NCBI RefSeq assembly: GCF_000003815.2
Contig: NC_049997.1
Location: 7,414,707-7,474,706 of the forward strand
DNA length: 60,000 bases
Origin: Branchiostoma floridae
Lineage: Eukaryota; Chordata; Leptocardii; Amphioxiformes; Branchiostomatidae
Direction: 5' to 3'
Made by a program: the position numbers and the translations under genes
In this document: positions 43,026-53,748 of the stretch, piece after piece
How the letters are laid out: each line of letters opens with the position of its first letter
Position numbering within the stretch: the first letter of the stretch is position 1
The notes under the pieces: model-generated
What the model was told of the DNA's origin: nothing
What the model saw: the letters and a program-made list of their open reading frames with translations, nothing else
Database searches by the model: none

Positions 43026-45140
43026 CTTCCTGATAGCCTTTTGATCACTTATCTTGCAGTTAGTGACAAAACTACCATTAATCAATTTCAATAAGTTTTA
43101 TTGATAATCTTATGCCATTTCGTTACCATTCAAACAAATTAAAAAACATGGCCCGTTAAATTGGCTACACTAAATTGTGCGCCAAAAAGTGTTTCAATTC
43201 TTTTTTTTCAATTTGATGGATCTGATTCAATAATGAAGTCCAACCCTAATCTGCAAAGAAGCAGTAAAAATGTGATCATACTAAAGACCAAAACTAATTT
43301 GATGTGACATAGTGGAAATAACACCTGATTCAAGAGATTTCTTACTATAAAATCATCATGAAGTAGGAAAACTTTGTGTTTGGACTTCACTATTGAACGT
43401 CTATCGCTCGCCGGACGGGTGACAGACGATAAACCAGATAGTGAGTGTGAGAAAGAATAGACTGCATGTGTACTATCTTTCTTTCACTTTTCTTCAAGCT
43501 TAAGGCCTGTTATAATTTCCTCTTCTTACTACTTCTTCTAATGCGTACTTTAATGCTTTTCATATGATGGTAAAGGTGTCTGACATGTCTTTCAAACACA
43601 GCCAGAATCCACTCGCCAAATGGAGTTTTCAGCTGAGTCTGCCGACTTTATTTGATATCCTGAGCCATTATTCTGGCAATACAGTCAAATATTTGGCTGA
43701 AAATTTGGTATGTGAAAAATGATTGTGTTTGGAAGACTACTCAAAACTTTTATCGTCACTGCTGTGTGGCTTTCAGGTCTGCTTTTTTAATGGTTACAAG
43801 TGCAAAATTGATACAAACTCTCCCAAGGCCACATCAATCTGATGTTTGGCAAATTTGAATCAGGATTTCTAAATTAAAAACAAACACTCTCTTGCAAAAG
43901 ATTTGAGCTGCTCTCTTGTAATGTTAAAGACATAAATTTGGGGTCAGAATCGTCATTTTTTTGGCGACAATACAAATCTACACCTCTCATTTTCATGAAA
44001 GTAACAAAAGAATGAACAAAAAAAAGCATTTTTATTTGCTGTTTCAGAAACACTGGAAAAGGTAGGACCAAGAAGCGTCCATTCAAATTGATGTGGCCCA
44101 ATTATACAATATCCCTCTGATAGAGACACTAAAGAAAGATGACTTTGTGCTGTAACATCTTTGAGTTTACATTCTGCCATCTAAATGTACTCAGCACAGC
44201 ATTCCACTCGAGAAGTCAATACTAACATCAGGAGAGTTTGCTATCAATGAGAAAACATCCTAACACACTGGTCTGTTCGGGAAAAAAATCACCATCTTTA
44301 AAGTCAAAACTCTTCCAACTACTGAATTCAGCACAACATGAAAAGACCAACTTTTTCAACTCATGCACAAAGCTTTTCAGTACATCCAGAAGCAAGCTTA
44401 AGTGTATCATTCTAATGTGTGCTGTTGAAATTCAGAAATTGACTTCCCGAATCTAAAGACCGACCAGTGTTCTAAGTTACTTTGAATGTCAGTCCTATAA
44501 CTGTGGAATTTCTTACTGCTTCAGGAAAAGAGAGAAGTTGTACATGTGTACGTTTCGAATGTAACACTCTTAACATGGCCTGTCTTAAATGTAGTATTTG
44601 AAAATACAGTTGATTGAAATGTTTAACATCACTTCATGTACATGACCACCTGCCACCTGGTAATGAAATACTGTCAAATAGTAACACCGTGTACACTGTA
44701 TGTTGGCAATCGAGAATTTGTGTTCTCTGTAAGACTTTAACAACAAGATCTGAGCTGGCAGAGGCACTTTGACAGGTCAACTACACTAAGCAGGCACTGC
44801 ACATGCTAACCGACGTATGTAAACTGCCCACAACTATATCAACTGGCGATACTTAACATACTGTCCTGTAGCATTGTATCTAGTTCCACTGTTATTTTGA
44901 ATCAGATGATGGGTAAAAAAGCAATGTGTTAAGAAATATCACGCAGTTGCTGTTATTGTTACTGAACAAAATCATGTCATCTTTTATATAGAACATCAGG
45001 AATCCCAACATCTTGTAATTGACATTCTTAAAGACTTAGAATAAAACTTGTAACCAGAGTTTTCTTTTTGTTTTTTTGTTATTCATCTTCGGTATGACAG
45101 ATGTATGTTGTGAGCATGGATGTGGAGACGTTCATATAAT
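43026..45140. other. No gene seen
   Basis: AT-rich. Many short, overlapping open frames lie on both strands, none with splice context or recognisable motifs. Confidence 0.45.
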
Positions 45141-45147
45141 TATAAGG

Positions 45148-45395
45148 AGCCAACATTACAAAGGAATGAAAAAAGAACTACATAACCCCCCTCCCACCCC
45201 CTGAAAAGTTGAAATGTTCAATGAAAGAGTCAACATTACAAAGGAATAAAAGATGAGATACATACCCCCTGACATACACCCCCCGACACACAGACACTAC
45301 CCCCTGAAAGGTTAAAATGTTCAATAAAGAGTCAACAATACAAAGAAATAAAAGATGAGCTACAACAACCCCCACACCACCTCACACCACCCTAC
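45148..45395. repeat. Tandem repeat, ~90-bp unit, about 2.5 copies
   Basis: The unit has GAGTCAACATTACAAAGGAA, then AAAAGATGAG-TACA, a C-rich spacer, then CCCCCTGAAA-GTT-AAATGTTCAAT. Non-coding. Confidence 0.8.
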
Positions 45396-45649
45396 CCCTC
45401 GAGACACAATAAAATGGATCATATGCACAAAGAAGTACGTACACCACTTCAGCATTAAACAGACTGCTATCCTCTTTTTCAACAAAAGTGCTATAAAGTA
45501 ATAACAGTTGTAACTTTAGAAATGACTAATAAGGTTACATGACCATAGAAAGTATGAGAGTCACAAAAATAAAAACACAAATATGCATGTATGTTTGCTC
45601 TGGCTTTCTTTGCTTGAGTTTTCAGAGCATTTTCTGTTTTTTTAGTTTA

Positions 45650-45730
45650 GTGAGTGTGAGTGTGCATGCCTGTGTGTGTATATGTGAGTGAGTGAGTGTG
45701 TGTGTATACGTATGTGCATGTGTGTGTACT
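45650..45730. repeat. (TG)n-rich simple repeat
   Basis: Imperfect GTGTG/GTGAG runs. Confidence 0.85.
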
Positions 45731-46166
45731 GATGTCTATGTAAAACTTGTCAGACCTACTAGTATTAGTCATTTAAAGACTAGTAAGTGTGACATTATAA
45801 CCAGGGTTATGCATGCAACATCTCTATTTACCTAGCCCTAGTAAGATGGGCAATTCTCATTTCTAAACCTACTCCTATAGCTAGTCTTAACTTCCAGAGA
45901 TTTTTCTTTAAAACGTTTACATTGTAAAGCCATGCCTCAAGTCAAGGGGCATCATGGGGATTGGTCACTGATACAGAACGAAATCATAGTTGTCCCAAAT
46001 CCAACGCCTGTGCAACTTAACTTAAACTCAAGCACAGGGGAGAGTGCTTAAAACAGGTAACCACTGTCAACATATGCATGTTCATAAAATTGTAGTGTAA
46101 CATAAAATGATGCAAATTGCTCCACTACGACAATGAACCGGGAGTTTTTTTTATTTTTGGGACTGA

Positions 46167-46789
46167 CGCTTGTCATTTTTTCGGCCCTCCTGTCATCCTT
46201 GGGCGTTTCAGAACTCGTGTTGGGCTGTGTGTATTATGTGATAGAGGTCAAAGTTTGCGCCGAAGAAGAGGTAAAAACCTGATTTTCATGGCTCGACCCA
46301 CGCCTGTCATCTTTGTTTTTTTTTCACGCTGGAAGATACCACTGAGCTTCCCACTAAAGGGAGGAATAAACGTTAAAGATAACTTGCGTTGTGGCAATAG
46401 ATCTAATGTAGATTAGATAGTGAAATGGTTAAAAGGCAAAGAGACATTAACATTATGTTACTCGGACACTGCTTGTAATGGAATTTTAGAGACATATTTC
46501 TACTTCGAAATAACCGACCGTGTATAAGAAGTGGCTGTGCAGCAGCGACAACTTGCGGAATTACATGGTTAGTTCAATTATCGAACCCACGAGCCTCAAT
46601 TTTTAGAAGAAAAAAAGACAACTTTCATCAGATTAAGAGGTTATCATTTATATTCTTCATCTATTCCAGGGCCATATCAGCGGTTCGTTTCTGGTTTAAC
46701 ATTATCATTCAAGAAACTATTGAGAAAGTGTGGTATGTGTTTAGGTGTCAACAAAGGAAAGGACAAATTCGATCATGAGCCCCTTACTA
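46167..46789. repeat. 0.6-kb repeat, copy A
   Basis: Colinear with 52836-53481. Shared blocks include TCGGCCCTCCTGTCATCCTT, GAGGTCAAAGTTTGCGCCG, TGGCAATAGATCTAATGTAG, CATATCAGCGGTTCGTTTCT and GATCATGAGCCCCTTACT. It has no ORF across the element. Family unknown. Confidence 0.85.
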
Positions 46790-46807
46790 TCGGTAGGGGG
46801 TACTATC

Positions 46808-47053
46808 ACTTACCCGAAAGAGAGGAATAAACTTTAAAGATAAAAAAAACATCGTGGCAATAAAACTATTGTAGAGAAGTCAAATGGTTAAAAGGCAAAG
46901 AGACAATAAACATTAGCTTACTTGGACACTTATTGTAGTGGAATTTTCAGACATATTTCTACTTCTAAATAACCGACCGTGTTTAAAAGTGGACTCTGCC
47001 AGCACAAGACAGGTGGCTGTGTAGCAATGACATCTTACGGAATTACATAGTAC
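46808..47053. repeat. 0.6-kb repeat, partial tandem copy
   Basis: Matches the middle of copy A and of the 52.8-kb copy (GAGGAATAAAC, GTTAAAAGGCAAAGAGACA, ATAACCGACCGTGT). It shares GGCTGTG-AGCA plus a CTCTGCCA insertion with the 52.8-kb copy, so it is not a simple duplicate of copy A. Confidence 0.75.
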
Positions 47054-47259
47054 TACAGGCCAAGTTTCACTGCAAGTGCAAGTCAATGTGCATTGATATT
47101 GTGTACATGTATGAGGTGAGGTGACAGTCCAAAAGGCTGAGGATGTTCATTTAAGTTCAATTATCGAACCTGCACCTTTAGAACCTCTATCTTTAGAACT
47201 CTATCTTTTGTAGGCATCCTTCCATCTTTCCAGATGATGGTAGCACTCTCTCCTTGAAG

Positions 47260-47496
47260 TTAGGGCGGTTGACAGCGTCGACTGTGGGACTGTAACCCAA
47301 TCCTCGCATGACAGTCGCGTCCGCAGTTTGGGCATATATATTCAGATGAATTTCCAGGTTGCAGTCTTTCTTTGCGTCTTTGTCTTTTTGACTCCAGCTG
47401 TTTCATTCGTCTCGCCTGACCCTTAGCAAGACCCTCCCTGACTGTGTGATCTTTTGACACCTTATATAAAATTAAGAGTTTATTAGATAGGTGCAT
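47260..47496 (-). pseudogene. Retrotransposon C-terminal zinc-finger remnant
   Basis: This minus-strand frame ends ...EYICPNCGRDCHARIGLQSH followed by SRRCQPP and a stop. It is preceded by a basic KRQRRKER stretch. A lone C2H2-like CPNCGRDCHARIGLQSHSRRC tail after a basic helix is a common C-terminus of non-LTR retrotransposon polyproteins in invertebrates (recalled family knowledge). No RT sequence lies upstream on this strand, so it is a truncated remnant, not a host zinc-finger gene. Confidence 0.6.
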
Positions 47497-48049
47497 TAAA
47501 TATTCACGTATGTTACCCTACATTATTTACTTTGTAGAAGGTTGAACTTTGCAGTAGACCATGCGGAAGCCTTTGCACCTTTTGTTGTGACAAGAATCTT
47601 TATGAAATACATTTTTAGTTGTTTGGGGAATTGCTCTGGTCCAGAAGATTATAAGTTGGGGAATGAATGTAAGGATCACTACTTACATATAATGTACTGT
47701 TCATGATCTGAAAACAATAAAAATGTGCGGGTATATTAAATGTTCTGACATTCTACAACTTTGTGATTTGTTTATGATATCCTGCACAGGGTACACAGCT
47801 CATTTCAATGACGTATGTCAATAAAGAAACAACTTTTTTTTTTTCACATTCTGCACATTCTAGGTGAACCTAGCGAATGTCGTCGAAGTTTCTAACTAAA
47901 GGCCATGTTGAGTAGATTATATGGATGACATCATCTAGAAAGCTAAAACCTGATGCGAGCGTGCGAATGAGCGTGCGATGCGATGTCATCCACTAGAGGG
48001 CACAAGAAAGCTACCCTTTTTTCAAGGCCTACCTACATACCAAATATCA
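47497..48049. other. No gene seen
   Basis: AT-rich, no recognised exons. Short motifs GCGAGCGTGCGAATGAGCGT at 47956 are only local repeats. Confidence 0.4.
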
Positions 48050-48097
48050 TCACACACACACGCGCGCGCGCGCGCGAACGCACACACACACACACAT
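48050..48097. repeat. Compound (CA)n(CG)n(CA)n microsatellite
   Basis: CACACACA, then about eight CG dinucleotides, AACG, then CACACACA. Alternating purine-pyrimidine throughout, so potentially Z-DNA-forming. Confidence 0.95.
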
Positions 48098-48689
48098 ATC
48101 AGATTTGAAAAACAAAGTAGCACTGATCCCTCGCGGCAGCCTGGGATCTAGGTCACCGGTTGCTTCTGGTGTCAGGGATGAATACTCCAATTAGGGCCTC
48201 CGGGTGTTAACAGGGCAGGTTCGACGGGTTTTAGTTAACTCACGTGTGATTACACGTGACAGGTGACCTTTGACATTATAGTTGTGCATTATAAGTACTA
48301 GTAAGTGCAATGTTATAGACAGAAGTGACTACAAGACGGATCAACACTACAACCTGTTAAGGTAAGACCTTCAACGCTGTCTTACATATCGTCTCAAATG
48401 TATGTTTACTGTACAGATTATAGATCTTAAAGAATGGAGGAAAAAGAAGGAAGTATTCTGTCACCATTAAAAGGGTTTGAAAAGCTAGACAAAGAAAGCT
48501 CTTATACGTGGTCATTATATTCGTTATAGAAAGCTTGTAGCTAGCGCATATCCTCCAGGGGCTCCTATACTAGCATTTTCGTCTGAAGGTGTCAATAACT
48601 AGATGGTAATGGAAGCTAGAAAGCATGTACGGATAGTTATCAATACTGTATGATAAGAACTGATCTAGATTTCGAAAATAATTCTATCA

Positions 48690-49165
48690 GGCTGGTAGAA
48701 AATAGGACATTGGAGTTTTCTTTTACATAACCAACAATATCTCTCAATTGCACTCGTTTCAATGCCTGTCAGACATCTTACTCAGAGCTTCTGGCTGGAG
48801 TGCTGCTTCTCACCGCTATATGTAGCCAGTGTAGGTGGTATGTATATTGATAAGAATCACCAAAGTGATGAAACGGGACGAGGGGGATTCAAGCTAGCCA
48901 TAAGGGGATATATACTTGTATACAACCACGTTTGGGATTATGTTTTTGCGGCATTTTTACCTACATCGGCATAATTACATAACGGTTGGAAGGAGTAGGA
49001 CATTAGAATTTTCTCTTACACAACCAGTTTTTCTCACCTGCTGACGTTTCGATGTCTGTCAGAGCTTCTTTCTGGAGTTCTGCCTGTCGTCTCTATATGT
49101 AGCCGATGTAGGTGGCGCTTTTGCGGCGAGAACATTATCCCAAACGTGGCTGAGCTTGTACCCCC
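48690..49165. repeat. Duplicated and inverted repeat block with GAAACGTC-type motif
   Basis: 48700-48830 and 49000-49120 are direct duplicates (TAGGACATT-GA-TTTTCT, TCTGTCAGA, AGAGCTTCT--CTGGAGT, TATATGTAGCC). 48890-48975 and 49105-49165 are inverted (CCACGTTTGGGAT, TACCTACATCGG). On the minus strand near 49066-49038 the segment reads AGCTCTGACAGACATCGAAA then CGTCAGC, which is hammerhead-like but with a broken core. Confidence 0.6.
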
Positions 49166-49326
49166 TTGTAGCTCCAACAATGTGGCCATCTTGACATGAC
49201 ATCATTGATAAAATGATGAGCAAAAATTTCAATCTCAAGAGGATTTACTATATATTGAGCCAAACTTTAATTCATTCTATTCAAAAATGCATTACTTTTG
49301 GACTCACTTTTGTATTCCTTTGTCAG

Positions 49327-51030
49327 AATGATGTTTACCAATTAGGTGGTGAAATTCGAAGCGACAGTCAAGATGCAGACAGTGAAGAGACATCGGAACA
49401 GAACATCGGACCACGTCACACTAATCGGGAAAGTGAACATCAAAAACTGCGAGGAAAGCAAGTGCGAAAGGAAAAGAGGGGAGAAATGAAGAAACAGGTA
49501 CTGTGCGTATAGAACATGAAATGCAGCACATCTGAAAGATCACATCCAGACTCACACTGATGAGAGACCATACCAATGCCAACTTTCTGCATCACCAAAG
49601 ATACGCCTGAAAATGCACATCACTGCTCTACACTGTGGTGAGAGACCATCATAGGGACGTGGACGCAGTGAGCGTTTAACAGCATGCCAATGTGTCCGGA
49701 CTGAACACACCAGCAATGTTATTGTAAGACTACAAGCTATAAGACTGTATGAATATTGCTGCGATCTTTGTAACTATTCTGCGACATACAAGGCACATCT
49801 GAAGCGCCACATTACGGCGAAACACAGTAATTACATCCCTCACAAATGACCAACATGTGCTTTTGCTGCGGTGGACAAAACTTGTTTAAAAAATCACGTA
49901 GTTAAACACACTGGTGAGAAACTTACAAATGTAATATCAGTGGGAACTGGACAACACGAATGTCTGATTTTAAAATGCACATGGCTAAACACACCGATGA
50001 GAAGCTATGCCGTGCAACCCAAATGTCAATTTTGAAGCGACAATCTGGTGAGAGGTCCTACACATGTGACGTGTGTGACTATGCTACTTCACGAATGTCT
50101 CATTTAAAGCAGCACATCGCCGTACACACGGGTGAAAAGTCCTACAAGTGTGAACTTTGTGCTTATGCTACTTCGCGAATGTCTGATTTAAAAAGGCATA
50201 CCGCCATACACACTGGTGATAAACCTTACAAATGTGATATTTGTGGGTTCGGTTCAGCACAATTGTCAAATTTAAAACAGCACATCAGGACCAAACACAC
50301 AAGAGACAAACCTTACAAATGTGAAATCTGTGGGTACGGCGCAACACAACTGTCAACATTGAAAAGGCACATTTTGGACAAACACACTGGAGAGAAGTTC
50401 TACAAATGTGACATTTGTGGCTATGCTACCACACGAATGTCTCATTTAAAGCAGCACATTTCCGTGCACACAGGTGACAAGTCCTATAAATGTGAAGTTT
50501 GTGCTTATGCTACTTCGCGAATGTCTGATTTAAAAAGACATATCGTCATACACTCTGTAGAGAAACCTTACAAATGTGACATTTGTGGGCACGGTGCATC
50601 GCGAAAGTCAAATTTGAAACAGCACATCATTGCCAAACACACCGGTGAGAAACCGTACAAATGTGATGTCTGTGGGTACGGTACAGCACAACTGTCAACT
50701 TTAAATCAGCACATGACTATACATACTGGTCATAAACCTTACAAATGTGACATTTGTGGTCACGGAACAGCGCGAATGTCAAATTTGAAACAGCACATCA
50801 TTGCCAAACACACGGGTGAGAAACCGTACAAATGTGATATTTGTGGGTACAGTGCAGCTCTAAGATCATATTTGAAAAGCCACATGGCTAAACACACCAG
50901 CGAGAAACCTTAGAAATGTGACATTTGTGTGGTCGGTGCAGAACAGCTGTCAAAGCGTCAGATCATGGGCCAAAACTCTAGCGAGAAGTCCAAAAGTTTG
51001 CTGTTATGCTACTTCAAGAATGTCTGAGAT
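49327..51030 (+). pseudogene. Decaying C2H2 zinc-finger gene
   Basis: An acceptor-like CCTTTGTCAG (ending 49326) opens a charged linker (SDSQDADSEETSEQNIG..., ...VRKEKRGEMKKQ) to about 49497. Degenerate fingers follow: HLKDHIQTHTDERPYQC near 49520, YCCDLCNYSATYKAHLKRH near 49755, and CAFAAVDKTCLKNHVVKHTG near 49857, where TGA replaces a codon at about 49847. Frames shift several times before 49960. After the ten-finger block a TAG (50911) stands where finger 11 should have Tyr, finger 11 has lost its histidines, and a frameshifted YATSRMS relic ends at about 51025 against a foldback element. It was probably a nuclear DNA-binding protein with 15 or more fingers. The central ORF is described separately. 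Confidence 0.75.
49960..50913 (+). CDS. Surviving ten-finger C2H2 ORF
   Basis: This 317-aa open frame starts with a Met that is inside a broken finger (MSDFKMHMAKHT), so the start is not an authentic initiator. Ten complete fingers of the form Y-x-C-x2-C-x12-H-x3/4-H follow, joined by H-T-G-E/D-K-P-like linkers, one mutated (HSVEKP after finger 6). Helix positions -1/2/3/6 read RSHQ, RSDR, QSNQ, QSTR, RSHQ, RSDR, RSNQ, QSTQ, RSNQ and LSYS. Fingers 1-4 and 5-8 correspond one to one, so a four-finger block was duplicated. Two knuckle types alternate (CxxCxYATSRMS and CxxCGxGxxxxS). The frame is intact, but its flanks are disabled. Whether any transcript uses it is unknown. Confidence 0.8.
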   Translation: MSDFKMHMAKHTDEKLCRATQMSILKRQSGERSYTCDVCDYATSRMSHLKQHIAVHTGEKSYKCELCAYATSRMSDLKRHTAIHTGDKPYKCDICGFGSAQLSNLKQHIRTKHTRDKPYKCEICGYGATQLSTLKRHILDKHTGEKFYKCDICGYATTRMSHLKQHISVHTGDKSYKCEVCAYATSRMSDLKRHIVIHSVEKPYKCDICGHGASRKSNLKQHIIAKHTGEKPYKCDVCGYGTAQLSTLNQHMTIHTGHKPYKCDICGHGTARMSNLKQHIIAKHTGEKPYKCDICGYSAALRSYLKSHMAKHTSEKP

Positions 51031-51186
51031 CCTTACCCTGGGAGCCAGACAGGACCGGGTAGCTAGCGGGAACCCAAGGCAGTCAGTCCGCAGATCTCAC
51101 ATTAGTGCTAGGAGTTATCGCTACCCTGTCCAGAAGGGTAGATAAACTGTCCTAGCTGCCCGATCCCGGCTGGCTCCAAGGGTAGA
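51031..51186. mobile_element. Foldback element abutting the zinc-finger relic
   Basis: TACCCTGGGAGCCAG (from about 51034) and CTGGCTCCAAGGGTAGAGAT (to about 51190) are inverted, as are inner GACCGGGTAGCTAG and CTAGCTGCCCGATC. It begins exactly where finger homology stops, suggesting insertion into the gene or a breakpoint. Confidence 0.6.
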
Positions 51187-51840
51187 GATCCTGGGTGTGT
51201 GTTCAGGTAACCCCTGACCCTTTTTAAATTAAGGGAGCAGAGAAGTTCAATGACTCACTTAAGATCCTAGGGGTGTGTTCAGGTAACCCCTTGAACCTTT
51301 CTAGAAAGTTTGGGAGCAGAGAGGTTTTTCCAAACAGTTTCCTTTTTACTGCCCCACTTGAGATCCTAGGGGTTTGTTCAGGTAACCTGGCATTCGTTGA
51401 TTTGGGAGCAGAAAGGTTTTTCAAGCAGTTTGAAGTTCCTTTGTCATGATCCACTTGAGATCCTAGGGGTGTGTTCATGTAACCCCCTGGCCCTTCGTAG
51501 ATTAATGAGTAGAGAGTTTTTTCAAAGAAGTTTTTTTAATGACCCACTTGAGATCCTAGGGGTGTGTTCAGGTAACCCCCTTGACCCTTAGTAGATGTTG
51601 GAGCAGAAAGGTTTACCAAGCAGTTTTATTTAACTAACCCGCTGGAAACCACAGGTATAGTGTTCAGATAACCCCTTACTAACCCCCCCCCCATAGTTCC
51701 AGTGTACAATTTTCATCGGAAAAAATTGTTGCTGGACATTTGTTTCACGTTACATCAAAACGATTGGTGCATGGTTCAAATTCACCATAAGGATATAACA
51801 CATTTGAAAAATGTTCTACGAAATTGGCTAAGTTGAAAGC
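51186..51840. repeat. Minisatellite array, ~95-bp unit, about 5.5 copies
   Basis: The unit is GAGATCCTAGGGGTGTGTTC, AGGTAACCCC, then GGGAGCAGA-AGGTTTTTC, AAGCAGTTT and ATGACCCACTT. Starts lie near 51186, 51263, 51360, 51457, 51550 and 51644. The flank to 51840 is shared with the single-unit copy at 42800-43025, so array expansion happened inside one interspersed repeat. Confidence 0.9.
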
Positions 51841-52107
51841 GGACCGGGGGAAAGAGGGGGGGGGGGTGCTATGTCCCAAGTCCCGGAAAGTTCCAAACGT
51901 AGCCCACTTTCCTGTTGAGGATGGGATTGTATATTCTCTCGTAACAAAACATTAGCTCCTGTAACTAAAACAACGGGAGTTAATTGACTCATTTGCATCA
52001 ACTTTGTCTTAGCTTTGTTTCCCTTGGAATCTAAATTGTCTTCAGCTTGACTTTGTCTTACCTTATTTCCTATTGGACAACACAAATTTTCTTCATTCAT
52101 AGTTAGG

Positions 52108-52440
52108 GTATAAAAGACCAGTTTCTCCCAGATCACTTCAGTGTCACTGACGAAAGATAGTGGATGCTATCTGAAACGTCTGACCGTTTCCAAAATCATA
52201 TCCAGTTGCTTGAGTAGCTGCTCTTTGGCTTGTGTATTAGATTGCTAGGCCAACTCCCTCAGTCTGTATTTATTTACGCTCGCTATCTCTGTATTGTAAT
52301 TAGACTTGGTAATAGACACATCGTATACCTGTAACCTAAACCTGTAACTGTAAACCTGCTGTTAACGGTACTGAAGCACCTTGTACTATGTGTTACTCGA
52401 GTATAGCATGAAATGAATAAACGCGGCTCACAAATAGTAA
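52108..52440 (+). mobile_element. Penelope/retrozyme-like repeat with TATA box and poly(A) signal
   Basis: TATAAAAG (52108-52115) lies about 35 bases before the hammerhead-like motif (52143-52184). AATAAA occurs in AAATGAATAAACGCGG near 52414. Penelope-like elements and retrozymes are known to carry small type I hammerhead motifs in their terminal repeats. No RT or GIY-YIG sequence is present, so at most this is a solo terminal repeat. A diverged relative lies at 329-420. Confidence 0.4.
52143..52184 (+). ncRNA. Hammerhead-ribozyme-like motif (type I, minimal stem III)
   Basis: Stem I is GTCA (52143-52146) with TGAC (52181-52184). The core CTGACGA (52147-52153) fits CUGANGA. One extra A (52154) comes before stem II AGATAG/CTATCT (52155-52160, 52167-52172) with loop TGGATG. 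GAAA lies at 52173-52176, then CGTC with predicted cleavage after C52180. Stem III is only the self-complementary ACGT (52176-52179), which would work as a dimer, as known for newt and Penelope-type hammerheads. The extra A beside stem II is a departure from consensus and may weaken it. Confidence 0.5.
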
Positions 52441-52512
52441 TCAAACTGGTTTGGCTCTGAGTTTCTGATAAGCTAAATATAGAATTTAGAACCCAAACAC
52501 CCTAAACGTTTC

Positions 52513-52625
52513 ACATGTATCTACATTGTACACATGTAGAGGAGAAAACATGTTTCTACATTGTACACATTCACAGGGGCAAAACATGTATCTACATTGT
52601 ACACGTTCACAGGGGCAAAACACAT
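52513..52625. repeat. Tandem repeat, ~36-bp unit x3
   Basis: The unit has CATGT-TCTACATTGTACAC, then TTCACAGGGGCAAAA; starts fall near 52513, 52549 and 52585. It gives artefactual Cys-rich frames on the minus strand. Confidence 0.85.
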
Positions 52626-52835
52626 ATAGATTATAACATGACGTTTGCAGCGCCCGGTATATCAAACCGGAATAGAGTATTCTTGAAAGAAAAGTTACAG
52701 CATTTCTTGCGTCTAGCATCGGATTTATTCGCTGATTTCAGATTACAGGTCAATTACCTATTAAAAATAATAATGGTCTATCCAATGCTGTCTCCAGCTT
52801 TAAATATTTTTCCGCCCAACTCGATTTTTAGGAAA

Positions 52836-53481
52836 CGCTTGTCTTTTTTCGGCCCTCCTGTCATCCTTGGGCGTTTCAGAACTCATGTTGGGTTGTGTGT
52901 ATAATCTGTTAGAGGTCAAAGTTTGCGCCGAAGAAGAGGAAAAACCTGATTTTCATGGCCTGACTCACGTCTGCCATCTTTGTTTTATTCACGCTGGAAG
53001 ATACCACTGAGCTGCCCACGAAATGACGAAAGGGAGGAATAAACGTTAAAGATAACTTGCGTTGTGGCAATAGATCTAATGTAGATAGTGAAATGATTAA
53101 AAGGCAAAGAGACATTAACATGATCTTACTCGGACACTGTTTGTAGTGGAATTTTCGAGACATATTTCTACTTCAGAATAACCGACCGTGTATTTTAATA
53201 AAAGAAGTGAACTCTGCCAAAAGACTGGTGGCTGTGCAGCAGCGACACCGTGCAGAATTACATAGTAAATTCAATTATCGAACCCAGAAGCCTCTATCTT
53301 TGGAATAAAAGACAACTTTCATCAGATTAAGAGCTTATCATTTATATTCTTCATCTATTCCAGGGCCATATCAGCGGTTCGTTTCTGGTTCAACAGTACC
53401 ATTCAAGAAATTATTGAGATAGCTTGGTATGTGGGTAGGTGTCAACGAAAGAAAGGACAAGTTCGATCATGAGCCCCTTAC
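52836..53481. repeat. 0.6-kb repeat, copy B
   Basis: Direct-orientation partner of 46167-46789, with about 90 percent identity by eye over most blocks and small indels. Together the copies bracket the zinc-finger pseudogene. Confidence 0.85.
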
Positions 53482-53527
53482 TAAACGTTTACAGTATATG
53501 GTTGGAGTCTATTTGTCTTGATGTGTA

Positions 53528-53735
53528 GCATATACTCATCACGGAGTCCGTCGTACTGTTGCTCACGGGCAATTGGCAACCAGGCAAAAACGTGTAATAA
53601 CAAAGTTATTGTGCAACATTGTTTAATGGGACTCAATGTACATGGAATAATACATTTATCTGTTTGCAATGCATTTTTCACACATTTCGCCTGGGGTCGC
53701 GGCTGCACTACTACCTTCCCTGCTTCATCTGACAG
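53528..53735. repeat. Partner of the repeat at 24165-24395
   Basis: Shares TATACTCATCACG, TTGCTCACGGGCAA, CCAGGCAAAAACGTG and CGCCTGGGGTCGCGG with that copy, allowing for substitutions. Confidence 0.45.
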
Positions 53736-53748
53736 CCGTCCACAGTAA

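Noticed and set aside
47260-47496. Host C2H2 zinc-finger gene
   Set aside because: A single finger after a basic helix fits a retrotransposon C-terminus. No other fingers or exons are near.
51186-51690. CRISPR-like regular repeats
   Set aside because: Units are about 95 bp, adjacent and without unique spacers, in a eukaryotic context; this is a minisatellite.
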